In this document: positions 1-7,924 of the stretch, piece after piece | How the letters are laid out: every line of letters begins with the position of its first letter | Numbering within the stretch: the first letter of the stretch is position 1 | From: Paludibacter sp. UBA5753 | GTDB taxonomy: Bacteria > Bacteroidota > Bacteroidia > Bacteroidales > Paludibacteraceae | Length of the DNA stretch: 20,750 bases | NCBI GenBank assembly: GCA_002427615.1 | Contig: DIFH01000148.1 | Coordinates: 1 to 20,750 of the forward strand | Reading direction: 5' to 3' | Notes under the pieces: generated by a model | What the model saw: only the letters and a program-made list of their open reading frames with translations | What the model was told of the DNA's origin: nothing | Databases searched by the model: none | Translations under genes and position numbers: made by a program

Positions 1-18
1 ATACCATGCCCGACATAC

Positions 19-51
19 AAAAAAGGAGAAGTTCAAGTCCTCTCCTTTTTT
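19..51. terminator. Rho-independent terminator downstream of the T9SS amylase
   Basis: An 11-bp perfect inverted repeat (19-29, AAAAAAGGAGA, with 41-51, TCTCCTTTTTT) encloses an 11-nt loop. It has an A tract on one side and a T run on the other, so it can end transcription in both directions. It lies 23 bp past the stop codon of the minus-strand amylase and is best read as its terminator; it could also serve a plus-strand gene lying before the window. Confidence 0.85.
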
Positions 52-74
52 TTAACATTATGTTCTGAAAAATT

Positions 75-2807
75 CTATTCCTTTATTATTTTATAAACGT
101 ATCTTCCGTTGCCGGTAGCTATTTCGAACAAATACAGACCTTTGCTCATATCCGTTAAATCAAGTTCAGTTTTATTGGTTTCGATTTTCATTAACGCCCC
201 TTGCAAATTATAAATTTTCACTGATTTCACGTTGCTTTGGGTTGAAATAAAAACTTTCCCTTCAGTCGTGGTTGGGTAAACTGTGCAATCAGCGTTGTCG
301 GGTAATTGATCAACACCATTCGCAAATTCAATTTTTCTATCGGTCAGTATTAATAATTCTCCTGCTCTGAGGTTAATGGGTGCGGTTGTATAACCAACGT
401 AAAAAATTTCGCCTGTCATTAAATTATACCAGGTTCCCGTTTTGGGGAAGTTTGGATTGGCCGAAACGCTACTTAACCAATTGAAATTTCCCAAAACTAC
501 CATATTTAAGTCATTGTGAGTGAGTGCTATTCTACGTCCTGCACTCCAATCGTCGGTTCCAATTTGCATCGAAAACGTACCTTCGGTAAATGCAGTAGGA
601 TATTTGGTTCTTAATGTGATAATTTTTGCAGCAGCTTCGTAAGCAGCATTTCGGTGAGCAAGATTTAACCAGCCCCAGGCCGAAGGTTTTGGATTGGTAC
701 GGCCACCATTTGAGTCAATTGAATAATCATAGCCCATTTCTCCAAACTGCCAAATCATTTTAGGACCGGGTACTAATGCAGTAAAGGCAATATTTAATGG
801 AACACGGCTTATTCTATAAATCGAATCTGTTTTTACTGTGCCTGCGCCAAAGGCTTTTGCTTTGTAAAAGTTGCGCTCCTCATCATGACTCTCGGCATAA
901 CCCACCCAGTGTCGAGGTATGCTATTCAATCCGCCAAAGTCGCTGTTGCTTTGGAAGCCCATAGCTGCCTGCGAAAATGAGTTATTCACATTACGCCATA
1001 AGTACATTCCTTTGTTAGCGAGTTCAAGCTCCTCGTCGTAAGCACAAAAATGCTCCAGAATAAACATTAAATCGCTTTTAACTTCTTTTGCGGCATTATA
1101 ATACTCGGTAAGGTAATCAATTCTGGATTGATCTTTCACCGACTCTGTACCTGAATTTTGAGTAAACCCTTTGGTTAAATCTAATCTATAACCATCTACC
1201 TTATACTCAGTAAGCCAATACTTCAGAACACGTTTAAAATATTCACGAGTTGGGGCGTAACTATGATTGAAATCGTTCAATACACTAAATTGGTGGGGGG
1301 CTACAGGATTCATCCATGGGTTGTTTGCTGCCGGGCGGTTATTAGCAGAATCCCAGAATAGCAATGCGAATGGATGAAGTCCGTTTGATTGATTAAATAC
1401 CACATCAAGCAATACAGCCATTCCGCGTTTATGACATTCGTCGATAAACTTTTTGTACATATCCGGAGTTCCATAAGCTTTATCAGGTGCGAAATACAGA
1501 TTTGGATTGTAACCCCACGAGTTGTTGCCATCAAATTCCTGAATAGGCATAAGTTCAATGGCGGTTATACCCAGCGTTTTTAAATAGTCCAGCTTCGTAA
1601 TAGCGGCTTCGAGCGAGCGTTCCACTGTAAAATCGCGCAAAAGCAATTCATAAATCACCATATTGTCTTTCGATGGCATTGTAAAAGTCGGGACTTCCCA
1701 ACTATAAGCCGGCTTTGCAGTTTGGAATGTAGCCACCAGTCCCTGGGTTTTTCCTTCGGGATAAGCTTTAAGATTCGGATAAATATTGTATTTCTCGTTT
1801 ATCCATTTATCGTTCCATGGATCAAGTACCATTTCGGTATATGGGTCGCTAATCCGAATTACGCCATCTACAAGGTATTGGAAACCATATATTTTGCTTG
1901 GTGTTAAGCCAGTTAATGTAATCCACCAGTACTCACCATCTTTTTTAAGCTGGTAAGCATTTAGTTGCGACCAGTCATTAAATTCGCCAATTACAAAAAC
2001 ATTTGACTTGCCGGGAGCGTGCAATACCAAAGTTACGGTTGAATTGTCGATATAATTGATACCCTCTTTAACACCTGCAGGCCGCGCCTGATTTGTAACA
2101 GATTCGGGGACACAAACTCTTAATGTATCGTAAACGATTTGAGTATTGAGCGTTGCCGAAGCAATAAAAGTATAATCGCCCGTATTGCTGAATGTATGGC
2201 TGTAAGAGAGTGTTGTTGCAGATGATGCTGTTTTTACACTTGTGTTGTTAATCAGTAGATTCAGATTTGCAGCGACACTGGATGCTATACTGAAATTGAC
2301 CACAGTCCCAACCGCTACTGCCTGATTTGCAGTTGGATTTGTGAATGTAACATTGAGCCCTGCTTTGTACACGGGAACAAAGATATCAGCGCCGCCTGTA
2401 TCTTTACCTTCTTTGGTTGCACCTTCGACAACTACACTTCTGAATACAAAACATAATTTGGTCACTTTTTCTCCGGCGGCCAGTCCGTAATAACCCGCCA
2501 TGTTTGGAGTAATTAACAATTTCCATTTATTAGCTCCCAATGAAGTTAACTTATATTTGGCTGAGTTATCTCCCCATACCGGTGCATGAGTCCATGTCGA
2601 TGGATTTGTTTCGGTAAAAACTCCGGTATGCGCATATACATCTCCGGTATAATCTTTCAGTCCGGCAGTACCTTTGGTGGCATCAAAAACAACTTCAATC
2701 GTACCTGTATAATCGTCGGTAATAATCGTCGGGGTAGTTGTAACTATTTGCGCCCATGCAAAAGTCGATATCAACAAAACAAGCATTGTAAATGTAGATT
2801 TCCTCAT
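75..2807 (-). CDS. Secreted GH13 alpha-amylase-family enzyme with T9SS sorting domain
   Basis: This 910-residue protein probably hydrolyses (or transglycosylates) alpha-glucans at the cell surface. Seen: a signal peptide (residues 1-19, ending AWA before Q20); an N-terminal beta-rich region (about 22-145) of a kind found in Bacteroidota amylases; an Ig-like stretch (about 150-232); an E-set/CBM48-like domain (about 247-335, with FNDWS); and a GH13 barrel from about 383. The catalytic triad is readable: nucleophile D543 in GYRLDL, acid/base E585 in FILEH, and D642 in ESHDE. Region I reads DVVFNQ (468-473), with Gln where most GH13 enzymes have His. The C-terminus (about 840-910) is a type A T9SS sorting domain (VKIYNLQG, then MSKGLYLFEI). 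It is transcribed divergently from the next GH13 gene, with a shared operator. Exact specificity (alpha-amylase, pullulanase or branching-like) cannot be set from sequence. Confidence 0.92.
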   Translation of the reverse strand: MRKSTFTMLVLLISTFAWAQIVTTTPTIITDDYTGTIEVVFDATKGTAGLKDYTGDVYAHTGVFTETNPSTWTHAPVWGDNSAKYKLTSLGANKWKLLITPNMAGYYGLAAGEKVTKLCFVFRSVVVEGATKEGKDTGGADIFVPVYKAGLNVTFTNPTANQAVAVGTVVNFSIASSVAANLNLLINNTSVKTASSATTLSYSHTFSNTGDYTFIASATLNTQIVYDTLRVCVPESVTNQARPAGVKEGINYIDNSTVTLVLHAPGKSNVFVIGEFNDWSQLNAYQLKKDGEYWWITLTGLTPSKIYGFQYLVDGVIRISDPYTEMVLDPWNDKWINEKYNIYPNLKAYPEGKTQGLVATFQTAKPAYSWEVPTFTMPSKDNMVIYELLLRDFTVERSLEAAITKLDYLKTLGITAIELMPIQEFDGNNSWGYNPNLYFAPDKAYGTPDMYKKFIDECHKRGMAVLLDVVFNQSNGLHPFALLFWDSANNRPAANNPWMNPVAPHQFSVLNDFNHSYAPTREYFKRVLKYWLTEYKVDGYRLDLTKGFTQNSGTESVKDQSRIDYLTEYYNAAKEVKSDLMFILEHFCAYDEELELANKGMYLWRNVNNSFSQAAMGFQSNSDFGGLNSIPRHWVGYAESHDEERNFYKAKAFGAGTVKTDSIYRISRVPLNIAFTALVPGPKMIWQFGEMGYDYSIDSNGGRTNPKPSAWGWLNLAHRNAAYEAAAKIITLRTKYPTAFTEGTFSMQIGTDDWSAGRRIALTHNDLNMVVLGNFNWLSSVSANPNFPKTGTWYNLMTGEIFYVGYTTAPINLRAGELLILTDRKIEFANGVDQLPDNADCTVYPTTTEGKVFISTQSNVKSVKIYNLQGALMKIETNKTELDLTDMSKGLYLFEIATGNGRYVYKIIKE

Positions 2808-2857
2808 ATATGAATTTATATTTAAAGATTTAATAATAGAATCGATTGAAAACTCCG

Positions 2858-2865
2858 CAAATATA
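2858..2865 (-). promoter_or_regulatory. Candidate -7 promoter element for the T9SS amylase
   Basis: On the minus strand this reads TATATTTG, matching the Bacteroidota -7 consensus TAnnTTTG, about 50 bp upstream of the start codon. No well-spaced -33 TTTG is visible; the nearest CAAA on the plus strand gives a spacer that is too long. The assignment therefore rests on the -7 box alone. Confidence 0.45.
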
Positions 2866-2920
2866 GAAATTTATACCTTTGTCATTCATCTAACAAACAA
2901 AATAAAGGATTAGTTTTCAA

Positions 2921-2934
2921 TGCAAACGTTTGCA
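2921..2934. promoter_or_regulatory. LacI-family-type operator between divergent amylase genes
   Basis: TGCAAACGTTTGCA is a perfect 14-bp palindrome with the central CG typical of LacI/GalR-family operators (compare the cre-type pattern TGnnAnCGnTnnCA). It sits roughly mid-way between two divergent alpha-glucanase genes, about 56 bp upstream of the plus-strand -7 box at 2990 and about 56 bp upstream of the minus-strand -7 box at 2858-2865. LacI-type regulators of maltodextrin genes are known in Bacteroidota. That such a regulator acts here is inference, since no regulator gene is in the window. Confidence 0.6.
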
Positions 2935-2989
2935 ACATTGATTGATTATTTTCTAAAGAACATAGCTCTGAAATTATACTTTTTAGTTT

Positions 2990-2997
2990 TATCTTTG
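2990..2997 (+). promoter_or_regulatory. Candidate -7 promoter element for the plus-strand GH13 gene
   Basis: TATCTTTG matches TAnnTTTG exactly and lies 57 bp upstream of the ATG at 3055. A second plus-strand match, TACCTTTG at 2874-2881, lies on the far side of the operator. The -33 region is weak for both. Confidence 0.5.
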
Positions 2998-3054
2998 AAA
3001 ACGACTATAAAACACACTCATTATCAATTCAAAACAAAATAAAATAACAACTGC

Positions 3055-4899
3055 ATGAAAAGCAAATTAATATTTAGCGCTACCCTCAGCATCATTTTCC
3101 TGTCGTGCACTTACGCAAATGCTTCTACACCTTTCAACGAACCGCCTGTCTGGGCAAGACAGGCCATTTGGTATCAGATTTTTGTGGAAAGATTTAACAA
3201 TGGAGACAAAACAAATGATCAAGAAATTGAGAATATCACTGTTCCAAATATGAATATAGTTCCTCCGGCAGGCTGGAAAACAAGTGAATGGACAGGCGAC
3301 TGGTTCGGGAAAGATGAATGGATGAAGGGCTCGGATAAATCGTTCAATGACCTGCTGCAATACCGGCGTTACGGAGGCGACCTGCAAGGCGTACTCGATA
3401 AACTTGATTATTTACAGGAATTGGGTATTACTGCTATTTATCTAAACCCGATAAACGATGCCCCTTCGTTGCATAAATACGATGCCCGCAATTATCATCA
3501 CGTGGACATTAATTTCGGACCTGACCCTGAAGGCGACCAAAAAATTATTGCCAACGAAAATCCAGGCGACCCGACCACCTGGCATTGGACTTCGGCAGAT
3601 AAATTATGCCTGAAACTGATTGACGAATGCCATAAACGCGACATCAAGATTATCATGGATTACTCGTGGAATCACACCGGAACCATGTTCTGGGCGTGGC
3701 TTGATATTCTCAGAAATCAATCAGCATCAAAATACAAGGATTGGTACAATATTTCATCGTTCGACAATCCGCTGACTCCTGAAAACGAATTCAAATACGA
3801 CGGTTGGTACGGCAACGCTTATATGCCGGAATTCAGGAAGACCGATATTAAAGGCGAACGCATAGGAGGCAAACCTTACGAAGGAAATATCGACAAGGGG
3901 GCGAAACAGCATATTTTTGATGTTACAAAACGCTGGCTGGCTCCCGATGGTGATTTGTCGAAAGGTATCGATGGTTTCAGATTGGATGTTGCCGACCAAA
4001 TCGGACTCGCCTTCTGGCGCGATTACCGCAGCTATGTGCGTTCCGTTAAGCAGGATGCTTATCTGATCGGAGAAATATGGTGGGAAAAATGGCCGACCAC
4101 TATGATGGATCCCACACCTTATCTGCAAGGTGATATGTTCGACGCTGTGATGTTTTATCAGGTATATCGTCCGGCGCGTTACTTTTTTGCGAAAACAAAC
4201 AACGACATTGATGCACGTCAACTGAAAGATAGCCTGCAATATCATTGGAACAAACTGAATAAAAAGAATCTGAAAGCCATGATGAATGTATCATCATCGC
4301 ACGATGCACCACGCCTGCTCACCGATTTTTACAACCCGAACAACTATAAATTCCATGCCAATCCGAACGAAAATCCTGCCTATAAAACCGGTAAACCCGA
4401 CAAAGAGAGCTATGCCCGACTTCAACTTTATTTGATACATTTATTTACTACCGTTGGAGCGCCACAAATATGGAACGGCGAAGAAATGGGTATGTGGGGA
4501 GCCGACGACCCTTTCGGACGCAAACCGCTCTGGTGGAAAGAACTGAAATTTAAACCCGAAAACAGAAACAATATCTCCAAACAAAAACCCGTGTATGAGA
4601 AGGTCGGATTTAATCAAGCCACATTCAATTTTTATAAAAAGCTGATACAGATTCGCAAAAGCCATCCCGTGTTGGTGGACGGTGAAATCGAGTTTTTGAT
4701 TAGCAGTGATAAAAAACTGGCTTACAAACGATATACCGACAAAGATGAAATTATTGTACTGTTTAACCTTGAAGCAAACAAACAGATTTTTGATTTACCA
4801 TCCGAAAATTACATCGATTTGATTACGGGAAAAAAAATTCCGGGAAATAAAATCAAATTAAAAAGCATGGAAGGACTTGTGTTGAAGAAGCAGTTTTAA
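3055..4899 (+). CDS. Exported GH13 neopullulanase/alpha-amylase-like glycosidase
   Basis: This 614-residue enzyme should cleave alpha-1,4-glucans or maltodextrins outside the cytoplasm. The N-terminus is a signal peptide. Cleavage may be after ANA (21-23, signal peptidase I), or Cys18 in FLSC could make it a lipoprotein; the lipobox is poor, so the first is slightly favoured. The GH13 barrel starts at AIWYQIFVERF (38-47). Region I is DYSWNH (202-207). Region II is GFRLDVAD with nucleophile D311. Region III is GEIW with acid/base E340. Region IV is SSHDAPR with D417. A C-terminal beta domain (about 545-614) follows. The length and the YQIF opening resemble neopullulanase/cyclomaltodextrinase-type members such as SusA, but the subfamily is inferred. 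It lacks a T9SS tail, unlike its divergent neighbour, so the two probably work in different compartments on the same polymer. Confidence 0.9.
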   Translation: MKSKLIFSATLSIIFLSCTYANASTPFNEPPVWARQAIWYQIFVERFNNGDKTNDQEIENITVPNMNIVPPAGWKTSEWTGDWFGKDEWMKGSDKSFNDLLQYRRYGGDLQGVLDKLDYLQELGITAIYLNPINDAPSLHKYDARNYHHVDINFGPDPEGDQKIIANENPGDPTTWHWTSADKLCLKLIDECHKRDIKIIMDYSWNHTGTMFWAWLDILRNQSASKYKDWYNISSFDNPLTPENEFKYDGWYGNAYMPEFRKTDIKGERIGGKPYEGNIDKGAKQHIFDVTKRWLAPDGDLSKGIDGFRLDVADQIGLAFWRDYRSYVRSVKQDAYLIGEIWWEKWPTTMMDPTPYLQGDMFDAVMFYQVYRPARYFFAKTNNDIDARQLKDSLQYHWNKLNKKNLKAMMNVSSSHDAPRLLTDFYNPNNYKFHANPNENPAYKTGKPDKESYARLQLYLIHLFTTVGAPQIWNGEEMGMWGADDPFGRKPLWWKELKFKPENRNNISKQKPVYEKVGFNQATFNFYKKLIQIRKSHPVLVDGEIEFLISSDKKLAYKRYTDKDEIIVLFNLEANKQIFDLPSENYIDLITGKKIPGNKIKLKSMEGLVLKKQF

Positions 4900-4924
4900 C
4901 TTTTTATCTTCCACAGAAAGCCTC

Positions 4925-4955
4925 TTTGTGAAATTAAACAAATGGTGTATCTTTG
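4925..4955 (+). promoter_or_regulatory. Bacteroidota-type promoter upstream of the flippase
   Basis: TTTG (4925-4928), a 19-bp spacer and TATCTTTG (4948-4955) give the best complete -33/-7 promoter in the window. It predicts transcription starting near 4962 and a leader of about 170 nt before the flippase ATG. Confidence 0.75.
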
Positions 4956-4960
4956 TTCCT

Positions 4961-4979
4961 TATTATAGTACTTATAATA
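4961..4979. repeat. Inverted repeat at the predicted transcription start
   Basis: TATTATA (4961-4967) and TATAATA (4973-4979) are complementary arms around GTACT. The repeat begins directly after the -7 box, so it could be an operator or the first hairpin of the leader RNA. The arms are pure A/T, which makes chance likely. Confidence 0.35.
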
Positions 4980-5134
4980 GACGACTTTTCACACGGTAGT
5001 CAATAATAGTTATTTTTATCCGGGGTAAAGGGTGCAAAAGAGATAGACATCAATGCCTTTATATCAAGATTGTAGGCTATCCTGGTTTCTGGCGAAGGGT
5101 TTGATGTGATAAAAGAAAAATAAAAACCATCAAA

Positions 5135-6589
5135 ATGGGCGATAACTTAAAACAAAAAACTGTCAATGCTTTGAAATGGTCAACTGTCGATCGGTTTGGC
5201 CAACAGGGTGTTCAGTTCTTCATTGGAATAATTTTAGCCCGTTTACTGTCGCCCGAAGATTTTGGATTGCTTGGAATCATAATGATTTTTGCCGCTCTGT
5301 CTTTTGTGCTGGTCGAAAGCGGTTTTGGTCAGGCGCTTATACGCAAAAAAGATGCAACTGATACTGATTTCAATACTATTTTCTATTTTAATATTTTCAC
5401 TTCGGTTCTTTTATACCTTATTCTTTTCTTTTTGACTCCTCTGATTGCCCAATACTTTAATCAACCACAATTGACGTTAATCGGACGGGTTATTTTTATA
5501 GCCATTTTGTTTAATGCTTTTTATTTGGTACCGTACACGATGTCGGTTAAATATATGGATTTCAAATCCATAGCCAAGGTAAATCTTATAGCTACCTCCT
5601 TGAGTGGGTTTTTAGGTGTTTTGCTGGCATTCATGCATTTTGGTATTTGGGCATTGGTTGCGCAACAGGTTTCATTTCATTTTTTCCGGTTGATTGCCTA
5701 TCGCTTTTTTGTAAAATGGAAGCCGAAACTATTGTTCTCGTTTGGTGTAATTCGTGAATTCTGGGGTTTTAGCATTAATATTTTAGGCATTTCATTGCTC
5801 AATGTGCTGTTTAATAACCTTTATGTGCTTATTTTAGGTAAATTTTATCAAAAAAATGATGTGGGCTTTTACACACAAGCCAACAAATTGAGCGAAACAT
5901 TCAATTTCAGCTTTCAACAGATTCTGCTTGGCAGCACTTATTCCATGTTCAGTCAGATACAGGATGATGATAACCGGTTCAGGAGAATTTTAAGAGATAT
6001 TGCTAAAAAAACATCTCTGATTTCAATACCGGTGATGCTGGTATTTATTGCCATTGCAACGCCGTTTATTTTTGTATTGCTTTCGGCAAAATGGTTGCCA
6101 TCAGTACCTTATTTTCAGTTGCTTTGCCTGGCTTCGCTTTTTACGCCGTTTTATGCTTTAAACTCCAGCGCATTAAATGCCCGTGGACTTTCAAATCTCA
6201 CTTTTAAATTAGAACTGATTAAAAAGGCGTTGATTCTGGCGTCAGTGTTGGCTTGTTTCCGGTTTGGCATTATCACAATGTTGTGGGGGTACGTTTTGGC
6301 TTGCTTTATTTCGTATCTGGTTTCCGTTGTTTATATCAAGAAAGTCATCCGGCATTACATCAAAAATCAAATCACAGATTTATTTTCAGGCTTACTTATC
6401 GGTACTTTAATTGCAATTGTCGCGTATTCGTTGTCATTTGTGATTATCAATAATTACTTACTTTTGTTTGCACAATTGGTAGTTGCGGTATGCGTTTACA
6501 TTATTGTCGTAAAAAAAATTCAGCCCGAGTTGTATAATCAGGTACGTGTATTTATAGTTGATAAGCTGAAACTCGTGAAAAAGAAATAA
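5135..6589 (+). CDS. Polysaccharide flippase (Wzx/WzxC-like, MOP superfamily)
   Basis: The 484-residue product is an integral membrane protein with about a dozen hydrophobic segments. It would move undecaprenyl-linked oligosaccharide repeat units across the inner membrane. The N-terminal stretch (about 14-75: ALKWSTVDRFGQQGVQF, then ILARLLSPEDFGLLGI) is characteristic of the lipopolysaccharide biosynthesis/WzxC branch of the MOP superfamily. It follows its own promoter and a leader of about 170 nt, and it converges on the minus-strand glycosyltransferase with only 5 bp between stop codons. It is the only polysaccharide transporter of its type in the window. Substrate is unknown. It could alternatively export teichuronic-acid-like or EPS units; the sequence does not decide. 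Confidence 0.9.
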   Translation: MGDNLKQKTVNALKWSTVDRFGQQGVQFFIGIILARLLSPEDFGLLGIIMIFAALSFVLVESGFGQALIRKKDATDTDFNTIFYFNIFTSVLLYLILFFLTPLIAQYFNQPQLTLIGRVIFIAILFNAFYLVPYTMSVKYMDFKSIAKVNLIATSLSGFLGVLLAFMHFGIWALVAQQVSFHFFRLIAYRFFVKWKPKLLFSFGVIREFWGFSINILGISLLNVLFNNLYVLILGKFYQKNDVGFYTQANKLSETFNFSFQQILLGSTYSMFSQIQDDDNRFRRILRDIAKKTSLISIPVMLVFIAIATPFIFVLLSAKWLPSVPYFQLLCLASLFTPFYALNSSALNARGLSNLTFKLELIKKALILASVLACFRFGIITMLWGYVLACFISYLVSVVYIKKVIRHYIKNQITDLFSGLLIGTLIAIVAYSLSFVIINNYLLLFAQLVVAVCVYIIVVKKIQPELYNQVRVFIVDKLKLVKKK

Positions 6590-6594
6590 TTAAC

Positions 6595-7689
6595 TTATTT
6601 TTCATTCATAAGCTCCTTGAAAAGCCTCAGTATTTTTTCTTCACGTAAACTAATCGAAAACAGGTCAAGAACCCGTTGACGTGCATTTTTTCCAGTATTC
6701 ATTTTCAATGCTTTATTGATTCCTATTTCCAGTTCTTCTACTTTACGGTGTTTGATAATAATACCCGTTTCGCCTATGGCATCGGGTATTCCATTGATAT
6801 TTGAACCAACCGGAATACATTCAAGCAACATTGCTTCACTCAGTGTATTCGGCATTCCTTCGGTAATGGAAGCCTGAACAAATACTTTTGCCTGATTATA
6901 TTTCTCATTCAATACTTCATGCGGACAAAACGATGGAATAATCTGTAAATTTGACAGTTGGGAAACTTTGTAATTTTTCTCCGTCCAATCCAGGTAATTT
7001 GGATTTAATCCGATCAAAACAAAATTGATAGCAGCATTCCGTGCCGCAGCTTCGATAAACAAATCGAATCCTTTGTTATAAAAATCTCCGAGCTGATTCA
7101 TCGTTCCTACTGTAAGCGCCATATTGTCTTGTTTTGGAATAGATTCATCACGTTTAAAGCGCGTTGGATCAATTCCGTTATAGATTATTTCTGTCCGTGT
7201 TTTCAGGTTAGAAACATAGTGTTTAATTCCATCAATATGAGGATTTTCAGCGTGGTAATAATAGTTTTCATGATAAATAAGCGACTTATGGTTAGCTATT
7301 ATTAAACTGGAGTTACGCAAAGCATATTTTACACATCCACCTCTTAATTTCTTCCGATAAACTCCTTTTTTTAATTCAGGATACAAAACAGCCTCTTGTC
7401 CTCCAATGAAAACAACTGACTTTTTACCGGTTAGTTTTGCCACAAATACCATGACCGCTGAATGATAATCGGCAAACCACGAAACAAAAATGACATTTTT
7501 ATTAAATAAACCGGAGAACAAATAAAAGAATAATCCTAAAATTTTGAGTCCGTAAATAGCTTTGTTCTTATTTTGATCCATTAAAAATGGCTTCACATCA
7601 TATTGTTTTTCAAGAATCTGCTGATCGCCCCGAATGAATGAGGAGTTGGCCGGTTTGATATAAATGATACGCGTTGTTTTTTTCATCAC
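6595..7689 (-). CDS. Glycosyltransferase family 4 (GT-B fold)
   Basis: This 364-residue cytoplasmic or membrane-associated enzyme should add one sugar to a lipid-linked glycan. The C-terminal half carries the GT4 features: a VGTMNQLGDFYNKGFDLFIEA stretch around 194-213 and the EX7E motif at E277 and E285 (TEGMPNTLSEAM), which binds the donor nucleotide sugar. The N-terminal half has hydrophobic segments (about 47-62 and 66-84) that could bind the membrane. The ORF opens with two Met codons, and either may be used. It is convergent with the flippase and divergent from the SDR gene at 7925. Donor and acceptor cannot be told from sequence. Confidence 0.87.
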   Translation of the reverse strand: MMKKTTRIIYIKPANSSFIRGDQQILEKQYDVKPFLMDQNKNKAIYGLKILGLFFYLFSGLFNKNVIFVSWFADYHSAVMVFVAKLTGKKSVVFIGGQEAVLYPELKKGVYRKKLRGGCVKYALRNSSLIIANHKSLIYHENYYYHAENPHIDGIKHYVSNLKTRTEIIYNGIDPTRFKRDESIPKQDNMALTVGTMNQLGDFYNKGFDLFIEAAARNAAINFVLIGLNPNYLDWTEKNYKVSQLSNLQIIPSFCPHEVLNEKYNQAKVFVQASITEGMPNTLSEAMLLECIPVGSNINGIPDAIGETGIIIKHRKVEELEIGINKALKMNTGKNARQRVLDLFSISLREEKILRLFKELMNEK

Positions 7690-7713
7690 TTTTGAAATTT
7701 AGTTTTGCGATTA

Positions 7714-7721
7714 CAAAAGTA
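7714..7721 (-). promoter_or_regulatory. Candidate -7 element for the GT4 gene
   Basis: On the minus strand this reads TACTTTTG, matching TAnnTTTG, about 25 bp upstream of the GT4 start. No clear -33 box is seen at the right distance. The rest of the 7690-7924 gap holds no credible gene. Confidence 0.4.
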
Positions 7722-7889
7722 AGAAATCATTTCCGTTTGGACGAATTTGCCTCTTTATTCCGTTTGGAGATTGACTTATATAGTTATAGTGTTTGCAAGA
7801 AAACGTCCATCTCTGCGTTACACTCGCAGCAAACACTAAATAATTTCACAATTCGACATTCTCTTTTTCCAACTATAAAAAGATTGTTG

Positions 7890-7897
7890 TATCTTTG
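7890..7897 (+). promoter_or_regulatory. Candidate -7 element for the sugar-nucleotide gene trio
   Basis: TATCTTTG lies 27 bp upstream of the ATG at 7925. It overlaps a potential TTG start at 7895, which argues that translation begins at 7925 and not further upstream. The -33 region is only a T-rich stretch (about 7864-7869). Confidence 0.5.
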
Positions 7898-7924
7898 ATG
7901 TCCAAAAACTACAAGGTAAATATA

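Noticed and set aside
4911..4929. Hairpin after the plus-strand GH13 gene as a terminator
   Set aside because: CACAgAAAG/CTTTGTG needs a bulge, has no T run after it and overlaps the -33 box of the flippase promoter.
7674..7898. A 74-codon plus-strand open frame between the GT4 gene and the SDR gene
   Set aside because: It overlaps the GT4 start and the divergent promoter region, ends within the -7 box of the next gene, and has no recognisable features.
7895..7924. N-terminal extension of the SDR gene starting at TTG 7895
   Set aside because: It begins inside the candidate -7 element and would displace the Rossmann motif; ATG 7925 is better.
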